Source: Arthonia radiata
Taxonomy: Eukaryota; Ascomycota; Arthoniomycetes; Arthoniales; Arthoniaceae
Assembly: GCA_002989075.1 (NCBI GenBank)
Contig: PSQN01000006.1
Span: 1,302,001 to 1,366,000, forward strand
Length of the DNA stretch: 64,000 bases
Direction: 5' to 3'
Shown: piece after piece, positions 1 through 10,322 of the stretch
Numbering within the stretch: position 1 is the stretch's first letter
Layout of the letters: each line of letters starts with the position of its first letter
Notes under the pieces: model-generated
Told to the model about the DNA's origin: nothing
Databases searched by the model: none
The model's input: the letters and a program-made list of their open reading frames with translations, nothing else
Translations under genes and position numbers: made by a program

Positions 1-441
1 GTCTGGCAGTCATTCCTTTGAGTAATCGTTGTATTTGAGTCAGCGCGACGCTGCTGGCGAGGGTACTATCTAAATTACTTAGCCAGTCTCTGGAGTAATC
101 GATTCTATGTCTTCAGTGTTCTCCACGAAACTAAAATGTTTCTGTCGGGCATTTGGTGCCTTAAATATCGGGCACGCAGAAAATGCCATAGCAACCAAGA
201 TGCGTATCTTAACATCATGGCTCTGACAAGCTTCAAGATCGCTAAAAGATGGCAGGAGCGACTGTCATTCATGCAGGTTTGGCTGAAAATCGGCAGCACC
301 TTGCCCACAGATACAAGACGAGCCTCACTTCACACAGCTCCTGCACTGAATCTCACCCACTTGAGACTTTATGCCTGACTCACGACCCGTTAGCCTTTTT
401 CGGCTTTCAGACAGCCCTTGCGAATTTTCTGTTTTGTTGCA
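1..441. other. No gene seen
   Basis: I see no convincing coding signal here. The short open frames overlap each other in several frames and none has splice signals or recognisable protein character. It probably holds the promoter of the gene starting at 442. Confidence 0.5.
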
Positions 442-1868
442 ATGAACTCTTTGAAGCGCAAGCGCTCCGAAACGGAGCTCCAAAATGAGGATTCAGACAC
501 GTTTACAGAGACCCAGCAAGCTCTGACCGAGAAGAACTTGGAAGAGCACACCCAATTATCGAGCGGACGAAGGTCGAGCAGCGGCGGCATGCCAAAGATG
601 TCCTCTTCCTCGAAGAAGTCTGGCACCGGCGCCTCCGATTCAAACCGCAGCGAGACACCCACAAGCATAGACAGTGCGGCTCGAACGCTCGAAAAGTATT
701 GCATCTACCATGATAGTGGAGCCAGCATGCCCAAAGGTAAGCGCACTGCAGTCCTGCTACGAACTTGCAAGCGTCTGCTCGATATGGAGGCTCTCTGACT
801 GCTCCAAACTAGTCCTCGTGGACTTCATTGCAAGCATTACCTCGTTCAGGGAAGGCACCCCCTCACCCCAATCGCTAAAGGTCGCAATGTCGAACAAGAA
901 AACCATGTTCATGTCCGAAGCTCAGCAAATACACGACCTTGAAGAACACCTTGGCTACAAGCCTGAGCTAAAAGGAGGCGAAAAGCATATCGCCCGTGAG
1001 CAGGACCGCCGCTGGCACAAAGAGGCCTTTCCCAATATTGATCCCTACGAGCCGAACGAGGAAATCAGGGAGGTAAGCCGAAGAGCATCCCCTCATTACA
1101 TACTGTGCTTTCGGAGCTATGGTCGGGCAGCGCGCGCCGGCCTTGTCCCACAATGCCTTGTTTGATCTCGAACTCCGGAAGGGGCTGTGTTGACGTCTTG
1201 TTTACAGGCTTACGCCAAAGAACCTCCGGCTCCCTCACCGGCTCCCGACGTTGAATACGGTCACACCGAGACTGCGTTCACTGACCAAGAGCTCAAGATC
1301 ATTAAGCACGTCCTGCCGAAGGAGTGCTGTGTTTATCCAGGCGAGCCGTTCTTCCCTTTCTGGTGCAACCAATGGAAGAGTGAGGCAAAATTCGGCAACA
1401 TGTTGAAAGCAAACATGCAAGCATTGAGGGATGGCGCAGCTGCAGTCTATTCACTCTGGGAACTCTACCAGTCTAGGAATGTCACATCTACGGCGGCAGA
1501 TACTGCAGGTAAGCTTTTTTTCTCCTAAGTCAGGACTCGAGTGGGACTAAGATAGTATGAAAGCATTCACGTCCTGCGTTGATGGACGGCACATCGAGAT
1601 ACGTGTCCACTGGCGCAGCTATAGCGAGGGAAAGTCAGGCTCTAATGATCGACCGTCCCTCTCGTGGGAATGCGCCTTGATCGCTAGTGCCAGGCTGAGC
1701 AATGAGCAGGAAGTGTACCAGGTTAGAGGCGTCATCTACAAAATTCTTGACTGGGCAAGGGATGTACGCCTTCTGGCTATCAAAAACCTGTCGCAGATGA
1801 AACAACGCCAGCCAACATCATCACAGGCATCTGCGGGGTCGAAGCGGAAAGGCGATTTCCGTGAGTAA
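442..1868 (+). CDS. Fungal protein resembling DUF7924 (PD-(D/E)XK-like), four exons
   Basis: Exons 442..736, 813..1072, 1208..1508 and 1552..1868 join in frame into about 390 aa; all three introns are GT-AG. The N-terminus is basic and Ser-rich (MNSLKRKRSE), suggesting a nuclear location. The third exon carries PFFPFWCNQWKSEAK followed by a helix rich in Ala and Leu, and the fourth carries DGRHIEIRVHWRSY. This order (hydrophobic strand, E-x-K, long helix, then an IRIYGHY-like strand) resembles fungal DUF7924 proteins, whose fold has been linked to restriction-endonuclease-like enzymes. That assignment is from memory of the family pattern, so the function is open. The stop lies inside a GTGAGTAAG donor-like string at 1861, so a further 3' exon (perhaps in 1925..2140, with a very acidic tail) is possible. 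Confidence 0.6.
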
Positions 1869-2442
1869 GCTCGAGTACCAACCGCGTTGCGTGGTAGATT
1901 CACAGCCTACATAACTAAGGTCTTATGAGTGAAACGCCTGTGCACCATCACTTGCTTTCGTGCTCTCTCACAGTAACAAAAATCTTGTCCGTGCTCTGGA
2001 TTTTTCACCTCACTGGACAGCGTCACTTGAAGATGCTATTGGATCCCATCTGCCTGCGCCGTAGATGCCAAGCGCACTGCTGCTTGTCGGCCGCTGCACC
2101 AGTCAACGACGCCAATGAAAATGATGATGATTATGCTTAGACGGGTTGCTGTCATGCCCGCGGTGATCCTTCTGTAGGATTATCATCCTGTTGCTATACT
2201 TAGCAGCCAATCAGATTAAGGGTGGGCAGATGGTATGGCACCTCACTACTTTCACGAACCATAAAATAGTCGATACTATCTGCCAGTCGACCAGACCGGA
2301 GCGCTTGGCGTCGGCGGCAGCGATATGTTGCTAATCTAGGTAGATGGTTACCAGATACCAGCGACAAACTAGTCGTTGGGAATACTTAGTAGTTGAGAAC
2401 CAGCATGTCGGTCGAAATCCATGGATACCCAAATTTCAGCAG
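1869..2442. other. Intergenic, possible extra 3' exon of the preceding gene
   Basis: A stretch ending at 2140 encodes an acidic tail (NDANENDDD) and could be a terminal exon of the gene at 442..1868. Otherwise I see nothing before the conserved block at 2443. Confidence 0.35.
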
Positions 2443-2504
2443 CAGGAACATGTCTCACTGCGATGCATACACTTTCTGTTTCACGAAGGAGCGCTCTACG
2501 TGTC
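2443..2504 (+). promoter_or_regulatory. Conserved upstream block, copy 1
   Basis: It contains AGGAACATGTCTCA at the left and GCGCTCTACGTGTC at the right, the same two anchors seen at 5203, 6229 and 6924. It ends 176 bp upstream of the small-protein start codon at 2680. This is the most diverged copy: the middle CTCGCGA core is not recognisable. Confidence 0.6.
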
Positions 2505-2679
2505 TATGTCGTATCGGACATGCTGTCCTACACCGATTTTATCAAAAATTATTATATATCCACAACGCGAGACCCAGCTCACTTAACTATAAACTTATCT
2601 TATTACCATCACAACATTAGCCTTCAGTAAACCCCCTTCCTTGTTTAGATCGTTAGACCTACTCAGCTACAACACCACC

Positions 2680-2928
2680 ATGTCCAGCGCCAAATCTCAA
2701 CACAAAGACGATATTCAAAAGGAAGTGGACGGAGCAGTGGCGAAAGAGGGCTATTATGGGCTCGGTCCTCTACGTAAGATAGTCAACGCTCTAAAGAAGG
2801 CCGTCCCTCATGAGAAACATCACAAATTTGGCTCTATGACGAACAAAGAGGTGCATGATGAGTACCAGACCCGTATTGACGACAAGGCGAGGGACATGAC
2901 GGGTGAAACAGGGACTTCAGACATGTAG
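2680..2928 (+). CDS. Small paralogous protein, member A (82 aa)
   Basis: A single-exon gene of unknown function. It belongs with the proteins at 6467 and 7157: shared motifs are QHKDDI near the N-terminus, a G-x-x-P-[LI]-R-K helix, P-x-x-KH-x-[KE], and TNKEVHDE near the C-terminus followed by an I-x-x-K and TGE. It is hydrophilic, has no signal peptide, no Cys and no membrane segment, so it is probably a soluble cytosolic or nuclear helical protein. The start at 2680 is chosen because ACCACCATG fits a good context and aligns with the ACCACCATG of the member at 7157. Expression is probably driven from the block at 2443..2504. Confidence 0.75.
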   Translation: MSSAKSQHKDDIQKEVDGAVAKEGYYGLGPLRKIVNALKKAVPHEKHHKFGSMTNKEVHDEYQTRIDDKARDMTGETGTSDM

Positions 2929-3202
2929 CTTTACAAACCTCGTGAAGCTTACTCATTCATGAAGCGAGATACGTTATCTTTTGAAATACGTTCACTAAGA
3001 TCAACCACCGCGCGTTCTGTTATTCATAAGACTGTTTCATTAAATGGAGCGGAGTACGTTCCGGAGATCAGTCACTTGGATGAAAGCCATTCACGACGTA
3101 AGGATTTTCCCGTCTATGTCGTAGTGAGAGTTTCTCGAGAAAGCATCCAATTTGAGTGGGACCGCGAGAGTCAGCGTGTTAGCATAATGCTACTAGTAAC
3201 AT

Positions 3203-4562
3203 CTATACCAGCTCGGCCTCTATCACCGACTCGAAGGCAAGCGGGCTACTATAAATCCTGTTGATCTTGAATCCCGACCCACTCAGGATGGTCGTCCACT
3301 CGTCAGCGGTTCCTGTCACTGTCAGCATACGTTGTTCACTCATATCAAAAGTAGTAGATTGAGCACTTACTCTCATGGGCCGAGCTCATTGCCATCATCG
3401 TGATGTCGCAACAGCTCTTCACGCCTGCGCGTTCATTCGCATCCATCACGATCTCGTGGATTAGCAACTTGCTGTGACCGCGCTTCATTGCCGGCTTGAC
3501 GTTGTCCAAGATCTTCTTACAGTCAGAGTCAGGCCAGTCGTGAAGGATGAAATGGCTGCCTTATGTTAGTCATCATCTTGGCGAGACTTGACGATGGAGC
3601 TCACAAATAGTACGCTGCGGCACCCTCGACCAGCTGAGGCGTGAAGAAGTCATACGGCATGCGCTTAATGCCCGTGTCGAGAGTCGTGATCGTGTCCAGG
3701 ACTGCTGGACGATCTTGCAGGACGACCCGGCCAGCTGAATTCGGATGAGCGCGCAAGAAGCTCGCGCTATCGTGACCGACGCTTCCACCGCAGTCTACGA
3801 GGACTGTTTGATCTCCGGATGCCACCTTGATGAGCTCACTAGATGGGTAGATATCCGAAAGCGGCGGTCTATTAGCGGCGTATGCACCCATGGCCATTCC
3901 CAGCGGAGCTTCTTTATCGGGGTTCGTTTTTAGCCAGTCCCAGAAGGCCTTACCAGTCATGTGACCCCAATTGCCGCTCGCATCGTTCGGATTCTGGTAG
4001 TTAATGCTGGCGATGTACTTGGGAAGATTCATCATCACGGGTCCATTGATTGAGTTGAACATGTCAGGAATACCGGAAAGCGGGGGCTCTGCAAGCGCTG
4101 ATGTGAACGGAGACAAGCTGTAGACTCTGGGCTTAGTCTCTTCAAGCATCCTTGTGCCGCTCAGGTTGCTCAGTACACGCCCTAGAGGACTCAGTCAGCA
4201 GGCTCGCAACAGACAAGCGGCGGTTACCGTGAACGGCGAGGTTGAGCAGACTTACGAAGCAGGACAGGATCGCACGACACCAGCTTCAGTAGCTCGTCCT
4301 CTGTCTTGGGTCCTTCGCCTGCTGCTCTCCATTTCTTGAAAAGGTCCAGGTCTGTCGCGATCTTCAGACAAGCCATTCGCGTCGGGTGGATCCAAACATT
4401 GTCAAGTGCAGTCTCCCAAGGGGTCTGTAGTCGAGAGACGAGCCTCTGCGCCTCGGCAAGTGCGTTCACTCGATCTAGCTCGGAGCTGAATGAGCGTTTA
4501 TCGATGGCTTGAAGCTCCGACATGATGTCTGCAGCGCCATCAGTGCCGACATTGACGTACAT
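3203..4562 (-). CDS. SAM-dependent O-methyltransferase (secondary-metabolite type)
   Basis: Exons 4562..4256, 4181..3605, 3555..3371 and 3312..3203 join in frame to about 392 aa, the normal size for fungal O-methyltransferases of the sterigmatocystin/caffeate class. An N-terminal helical dimerisation region is followed by the SAM-binding loop LVDCGGSVGHDS (variant of VDxGGGxG), then HFILHDWPD carrying the expected catalytic His, and the C-terminal signature ERTADEW, ending FESVIEAELV. It should transfer a methyl group from SAM to a hydroxyl of a small aromatic or polyketide substrate; the substrate cannot be read from sequence. No polyketide synthase or P450 lies nearby, so it is not in an obvious metabolite cluster. 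Starts at 4562 or 4523 (MSELQ) are both possible. Confidence 0.88.
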
Positions 4563-5202
4563 CTTGCCTGGGTGAACGGTTTTAATGTGCAGGTGGGGAT
4601 ACAGAGTGAACACAAACAGAGGAATTGCTACCGTGTGAGTGAATATCTAGTATTGAATAATGGGGGCTGGCACTTAGCGCTAGAAGAACTTGCAAGCATC
4701 ATCTCAACTCTTCCGCTGCGGCTGAGTTATTTCAAGAAGCCAGCGCAAGTGCTGTCAGCTGATTAATCTAACACTGCCGCGCTGCTGATTATCCTACCCG
4801 CCCAGCGCCGAGGAATTGCGCAAGTTCGCGCGGTTCATCATTGATATTGGCGGTCGTTTGTGTGGACACCAAATATGTAATGCGTGTACAAGCCGCATTG
4901 ACGTGGCCTGTCCTCGTTCTCCGCTCATGGCAAACGCCAGCTGAGCTCTATGTACGAGCCGTGTGTAATCTTCCGCACATGGGGCTATGCCGCTGGAGGT
5001 TACATGCCCCAAGCCGAGTGCATCTTTGCGGTACTGCTACACTAAAGGAATTTTGTGTCTAGCTTATGGGTCATAGATTGTAGAGTAAGGCTGTGCGGTT
5101 TTGGTCAAGAGAAGAGAGAGGAAATGAGAAGGGAAGGAGTGGGAAAACAGACGGGGAGGAAACGCACTAGGCCTTGTCAGGTCTAGCGTGACTGCAAGAC
5201 GA
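4563..5202. other. Intergenic, purine-rich tract
   Basis: No gene seen. A strongly purine-rich run (GA-rich) occupies about 5105..5160, just upstream of the conserved block at 5203. Confidence 0.45.
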
Positions 5203-5267
5203 GATAGGAGCATGTCTCAGACTCTCCGTACACAATCCATTTCGCGACGGCACGCGCTCTACGTGTT
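5203..5267 (+). promoter_or_regulatory. Conserved upstream block, copy 2
   Basis: It carries GATAGGAGCATGTCTCAG at the left, TTCGCGACGG in the middle and GCGCTCTACGTGTTC at the right. It is very similar to the copies at 6229 and 6924. It lies 347 bp upstream of the next start codon (5614), about twice the spacing in the other three copies. Confidence 0.7.
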
Positions 5268-5407
5268 CGAAATGTATCAAAGCGCTACACACACGTACCG
5301 TGTGATGTGCACTTCGTAGTTGTGCAGGTCTTACGAGCCATGCGCCTATCGCAGCATGAACCGTTGATACTGTAAAGGCCCCTCAGCTCGCTGGACAGTG
5401 CCAAATT

Positions 5408-5436
5408 CTGTCCCAAAACCTGTCCCAAAACTGTCC
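5408..5436. repeat. Short direct repeat, CTGTCCCAAAA
   Basis: CTGTCCCAAAA occurs at 5408 and 5420, and a third partial CTGTCC follows at 5431. It lies between the conserved block at 5203 and the gene at 5614. Confidence 0.5.
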
Positions 5437-5613
5437 GTATATCGGCCAATCCGCGATTGTCTATGTGTTCAATTGGTCTCATGCATGACATGTTACAGCC
5501 AGCCCGCGAGCATACATTGGGAAGCTACACTCCAGCTTCTCACCCTACTTACAAAGCGTTTCACCCCGACCTTTTAGCTTCACAAAGACATCTATAACAG
5601 CAGTCTTCAAACC

Positions 5614-5910
5614 ATGTCCGACCCAGCGGCCTTATGGGCTTCTTCATATCCAGAGAGGAGGGCAGAGTACAAGAGGAGCTTTCGTGAGACGTTCGAGGGA
5701 ACAGCACCGGAAATCATCCACGAGACTATCAAACAATTCCGCATTGGCGGCGAGGAGTCTTGGCAGGAGCATCTCAAGAACGGTACCACGGACGACAAAC
5801 ATCCACAACGCCCATTAGTGACACACCGGCTATTGCACAATATGCACATGGAGTTTTTAGCTGTTTGCCACGAGGAAGTGGCTAAGAAATCGGAGAGTCG
5901 TGGTGATTGA
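5614..5910 (+). CDS. Small hydrophilic protein (98 aa), possible distant member B of the small-protein family
   Basis: A single-exon gene with start context AACCATG. The sequence is charged, helical, and has no signal peptide or membrane segment. Similarity to the neighbours is weak: DDKHP followed after about eight residues by H-x-L-x-H and then a Glu/Lys-rich tail, in the same order as KHPEFHALTN and HDEQ in the protein at 6467. It stands directly downstream of a good copy of the shared block, which supports membership more than the protein sequence does. Function unknown. Confidence 0.6.
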   Translation: MSDPAALWASSYPERRAEYKRSFRETFEGTAPEIIHETIKQFRIGGEESWQEHLKNGTTDDKHPQRPLVTHRLLHNMHMEFLAVCHEEVAKKSESRGD

Positions 5911-6228
5911 CCTGTGCTGTGCTGCGTGTAGATGGGCAGACCATGTGGAGGTTACTTGAGAAGCTACAATGCATCGGGTTGCGTTGCCCTTCATAACTTT
6001 TGCTATGCGTTCGGCCACAACGTGCTGCCGGGAAGTTTGCTATTCACAACGTGACATAACCGATGGTTGAAGACAAGAGCTGGTGTGAGCACGTAAGCTG
6101 GTCTTTATGCACGTCACAGCGCAATGGGCGCAGTCGCGTGTGTAAACTATAGCACGATTTCATTTGCCGGGAAGACCCAAAGTACAGTCTGAAGCTCCGA
6201 CGGCCAAAAGAGTGTCTTGCAGGACAAG
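5911..6228. other. Intergenic with second shared upstream motif
   Basis: Around 6025..6043 lies CTGCCGGGAAGTTTGCTAT, which recurs as ACTGCCGGGAGGGTTGCTAT at 6837..6856 upstream of the next family member. No gene seen. Confidence 0.5.
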
Positions 6229-6290
6229 ATAGGAGCATGTCTCACAATCCGCATACCATCCATCTCGCGACAGAACTGCTCTACGTGTCC
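6229..6290 (+). promoter_or_regulatory. Conserved upstream block, copy 3
   Basis: It carries ATAGGAGCATGTCTCA, then CATCTCGCGACAG, then CTGCTCTACGTGTCC. It ends 177 bp before the start codon at 6467, matching the spacing of copies 1 and 4. Confidence 0.75.
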
Positions 6291-6466
6291 ACTGCCATAT
6301 AAGCCTTACTCGTCACCTCTACCTCATAAACACATATCGAGAAACTCTTAAGCTCGTTGACCAAGATACCGCGTACCCCTCTTCCCACAATCAGCCAAAC
6401 ACGCACCCACTTCCACCCATTCTCACAGCAACCACCCAGCACACCCGCTCAACGAGCCCGCACATC

Positions 6467-6712
6467 ATGCCACTCAGCGAGGACGAGCTCCGCGCCCAAC
6501 ACAAAGAAGAAATCAAAAAGAGGGTGCACAGCCACGGCGACATCCTTACGCTGGACTCGCTGCGTCGGACCGTCAAGGTGGCCCTGGAGAGATCCACCCC
6601 TCACCATAAGCATCCCGAGTTCCATGCCCTAACAAACCAGGAAGCGCATGATGAGCAAATAAAGCATATCAGGGATAAGTCGACGGAGTTGACGGGGGAA
6701 CCGGGGGATTGA
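6467..6712 (+). CDS. Small paralogous protein, member C (81 aa)
   Basis: A single-exon gene of unknown function, clearly paralogous to the proteins at 2680 and 7157. Shared positions are AQHKEEI, LRRTV, a Pro then KHPEFHALTN, EAHDEQ, an I-x-D-K and LTGEPG. It is hydrophilic, probably all-helical, and lacks Cys, signal peptide and membrane spans. The conserved His/Asn/Asp/Glu cluster (KH, H-[SA]-L-TN, HDE) is the most constrained part and could be a ligand- or metal-binding or interaction surface; that is inference. Confidence 0.78.
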   Translation: MPLSEDELRAQHKEEIKKRVHSHGDILTLDSLRRTVKVALERSTPHHKHPEFHALTNQEAHDEQIKHIRDKSTELTGEPGD

Positions 6713-6923
6713 GGCGGGCGATATCTGTGTTGTCGTGTATAGCTGTAATATGTCTAGAGCCTGTGGAGCATAATTGGCTATCAAGCGCGTTGCGTTATTT
6801 TTCATGATATGTTTTGTTGAAGTCAGGTTACAGCGTACTGCCGGGAGGGTTGCTATACGTAGCTTAACATTACCGCTGCGTTTGGACATTTCGCCGCTTA
6901 AGGAGCCGCCGGGAAGTCGATGG

Positions 6924-6987
6924 GATAGGAGCGTGTCTCAGACTGTCCGCATTCCGGCTATCTCGCGACGGCGCGCTCTACGTGTCC
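6924..6987 (+). promoter_or_regulatory. Conserved upstream block, copy 4
   Basis: It carries GATAGGAGCGTGTCTCAG, then CTATCTCGCGACGG, then GCGCTCTACGTGTCC. It ends 170 bp before the start codon at 7157. Confidence 0.75.
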
Positions 6988-7156
6988 AGACCAGATTAAG
7001 CGTGACACCTTTCTCCGATCGCACCACGCTGAATCATCTCTCCGCAACTTGGAATCCTAACTTAATAACACTCCTGTATCACCACTCTTACAACACCATT
7101 TATCGACTCATACAAATATACCGCTATCTTCTCCGGACCTTCACAACCACACCACC

Positions 7157-7390
7157 ATGTCCACCGACCAAACCCAACACAAAACCGACATCAAAAACGA
7201 CGTGGACCTGAGGAGCGACGAAATTGGCGTCAAGCCGATCCGTAAAGAGGTCGAGGACTTCCTAAAGGGGTGCATTCCCGACATGAAGCATTCCAAATAC
7301 CACTCCTTGACGAATAAGGAGGTGCACGACGAGCAAATGATACACATCGGCGCGAAGGAACAATACTTGAAGGGTAAGGGGTTCTTGTGA
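7157..7390 (+). CDS. Small paralogous protein, member D (77 aa)
   Basis: A single-exon gene with start context ACCACCATG, identical to member A. Shared motifs are TQHKTDI, KPIRKEV, P-x-x-KHSKYHSLTN, KEVHDEQ and a short LKGKG end in place of LTGE-G. It is hydrophilic, without Cys, signal peptide or membrane segment. Function unknown. With members A and C it defines a family in which the KH...LTN[KQ]E[VA]HDE segment is nearly fixed while the first 30 residues vary in both length and charge. Confidence 0.78.
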   Translation: MSTDQTQHKTDIKNDVDLRSDEIGVKPIRKEVEDFLKGCIPDMKHSKYHSLTNKEVHDEQMIHIGAKEQYLKGKGFL

Positions 7391-8041
7391 TGATGGATTA
7401 GGTGGATCACGGCCTCGGGGCAGATGAACTTGGGTTGGGCGCTGCGTTGGTATCTGGTTCGCGGGAGTGGTGCATGCGAGGTGTAATGGGACAGTTTGGT
7501 TGCTGCGCTCCGGGCGATGAACATACCAAGTCCATAACTAAAATCCAAATGTCAGCACAACACTTTCTGAACAGCATTGCCATCAGAGTCCCCAGGGTCT
7601 TTACGCGCTTTTATTCTTCACCACCGCCGGCGAACGGGCTCTTTGTTGGGCCACACGATACCACAGAAGCTAAAGCATGGACTGTGGACTTACCCTAAGA
7701 AGAAAACGTCAGCACAGCCGCTTCTGGGGTTTGTTCGAATCTCAAGTGAAGTCTTTTGCAGCAACGCCAGCGCGCTAGTTGCCTGACAATGGTTTTGCGG
7801 CAAGAGAACGTGATGTGTGGATGCTCTGAGGCTTACGTTCCTCGCACGTCCGCCAGACAAGACCGTCTGTGGTTTGATCAAAGAGCTAACATCAGGACGA
7901 ACTGTGACCACAAGCTGCTTGGAATCTCACACTTCTTCCGCGGTCTTTCACTGCTACTCCCCGCCTCATCCTGAGCCCTCGCCCGTCCCCGCGTCCTTAA
8001 ACACACCCATAACACATCACAGCCCCACAATAAACGTAGTA
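7391..8041. other. Intergenic between convergent genes
   Basis: I see no gene. The strand-overlapping open frames lack start context and protein character. Confidence 0.45.
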
Positions 8042-9494
8042 CTAATAAACCCCATCACTCCTCCTCTTCTCAATCTGCTTCGACGTCATCATCGCCGCCC
8101 TCCGCGCTTCAAGCTTGTGCAGTTCATCCGCGTGCTTGTCCACCCAGCTTAGCAAGCCATACTCGCCAGCAAGTCCAATCTGCAGAATGCGCTTATCCGC
8201 GAAAGCACCGTCGTTGAGGGTACCGTGGCTTGGATGAAGATCACCGGGATCGTAGTCGATGTACAAACTGCCGTTGCTATCGAGTTTGACCCAACGCCTA
8301 AGCGCGCGCGCGATCTGCTCGACCTTCGGCTTCGATGGCTGGCATTTGAGATTGGGGAGGTGGAATTCGATGTGTTCCCATTGGAGCGCCTTTTGGTAGG
8401 CTGTGATGATGTTCTCGTACTCGACAGTCTTCCCGAAGAAGCGGACCGCTTCAAGAGCGATGATTTCGCGCACTTCGAAGTTTCGCCATTTCTGCGTTTG
8501 CTCAGTCGTCTCATCATCAAGTCGAGCAACGACGTGGTGTGCTTGCAGGAAGGTTGAGAGGCCGCTCATTGGCGTTTCCCTTAGCAGGTTGTAAATACGC
8601 GGCACCATCTGACGGCGCTCAAAGGTGAGGCGCTCGCCTCTGTTGAGGTCCTTCAGCTTGAGAGCCGACCGATCGAGGAAGCGGCTGGAGCTCAGCCATG
8701 TTGCGATTGCGTCTTCGTTGTCAAAGCCCGCTTTGTGAATTGCAGCGTCCAGGCCCAGGAAGTCGAGCATCTTGGCATGGTCATAGGTCAGCTCGATGGT
8801 AGCGGGGGTGGTGCAGCGGATGTCTTGTGCTGTGCAGTCCTAAGCAAGGTCAGTTTTGCCAAACTCGAGCTGGACGGATACTCACGTCCACCATCGGCAC
8901 CTTCAGAACAAACGCATCCTGCTCAACCACCAGTCCTAAGTGGCGATGCAGCAGGTGCAAGATGTTCCTGATGTCGCCATAGCTGTTGGTAGCGTACAGC
9001 CAGTCGAAGAGTCTGGCCGACATGACGCGGATGTCCAGCTGGACGTACTTATCGCTCACCTCTGGATCATTGCGTAGGCAGGTCTGCGCCAGTGGGACGG
9101 CTAGACTGCAGGTTCTGCCATCATGGAAAGCGCCAGCTTGCTTGCGCTCATGCGGGTCTTTGCTGTCAAGCCCTGTGTTGCGGCTGAACACGCGCCCGAA
9201 GAGGCGCTGCCCGGCTTCAAAAATCGTGCCGTGGTCAAGTGTCTCGATGTCCTTCGGTACGTAGAGATTAAATCGTTGAACCATGCGGTGCTGCACTAAC
9301 GTGTAGTGCATTGAAACTCCACGGTCCCATGGATCAGCGACCAATCTGTCGATGTCGCCTAGATACGGCAGTGGCTGCACCCTGCGGAACTATTGTTTGA
9401 GAAGTTTACTGAATTCGTTGGTAAGAGCTAAATATTGCGCAGTGTTGAGGCGAGGATAGTCAAAGCCTCGGAGGCGCATGCGAGTACCACCCAT
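8042..9494 (-). CDS. Unknown fungal protein with an in-frame amber codon near its 5' end
   Basis: Exons 9494..8886 and 8839..8042 (intron GTGAGT...TTAG) would give about 468 codons. No domain is recognised; it is soluble, mixed alpha/beta, and has a conserved-looking core (LGDIDRLVADPWDRG, DGRTCSLAVPLAQTCLR, LLHRHLGLVVEQDAFVLKV). The reading frame opens at ATG 9494, runs 34 codons (ending NEFSKLLKQ), meets TAG at 9392..9390, and then continues in the same frame as FRRVQPLPYLGDIDR without interruption. No plausible intron of normal length removes the TAG. The first ATG after it is at 9311 (MHYTLVQHRM). So the gene is either recently damaged, read through or edited, or it starts at 9311. C-terminal half rich in Arg/Lys. 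Confidence 0.6.
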
Positions 9495-10322
9495 GTTGGC
9501 CGGTCGATCTCGAGTTGGTAAAAGCTCTTTGAGGTTGTCTATGTTCGACGTTTGACGTATAAAGCGAAATACTGAGAGAGATCGTGAACGACCAATCTAA
9601 GAGTGAGGGAGTGACTGTGCTTAGGCTGTGAGAAGCGTCGACCGTGGTTTCATCTCTTGGTGATGAAACAAGGTATGCGCGTGCATCCGCATCCAGGCAG
9701 GACCCGATGCAAGAGCTGATCTGAGAAATATCAAGCGCAGCATAGAATACACGTGAAACCCTGATTGAACAATCATAACAAGCCCTCAGGTGTCAGCAAT
9801 CGCATTCGGCCTTTCACGTTCGGCAACGTCAAACAGTCGCTTCACAAGGCGCCAGGCTACGGCACAAAAGTCGTGGCGGACGAACAGCAAAACTATACCT
9901 CCTTGATACAACAAAGGCCTTGATTGCAAGCTCCAAGAGCACGCCACGAGGTAAATGATGTCTTTGGTAAGGGTTTCGCTAGCTCAGCTCTGCTCTTGCT
10001 TATGATTTGGTGGGGACTGGAGAGGTTGAAAGGTGACTCTGTAACATGATATGACTTTTGTGCCCCAGCCTTGCGCAGAGCAAACGCGCTTGCTTACATC
10101 GGCTTGCCACGTATCATGATCTCACCGCAAGCACACTTTGCTCACTCGAGCCCGTAATGCGATCTGCAGCAAAAACAAACGAGCCAACAGCACCAATGAG
10201 AACTTGCAACGCTTCTCTGCCCGCGGACAAGCCGGTAATTAAGTACGTGCCCAGCCAGAAGCCGACCTACACACCAGTCAGATATCATCTCTTTAGATCC
10301 ATTCATTTTGTACGCTCGCCAA
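9495..10322. other. Intergenic, no gene seen
   Basis: It lies between the 5' end of the unknown gene and the 3' end of the pectinase gene. No coding signal is supported. Confidence 0.5.

Noticed and set aside
7725-7745. GTTCGAATC, a tRNA T-loop-like string
   Set aside because: No matching acceptor stem, D-arm or A box within tRNA distance on either strand.
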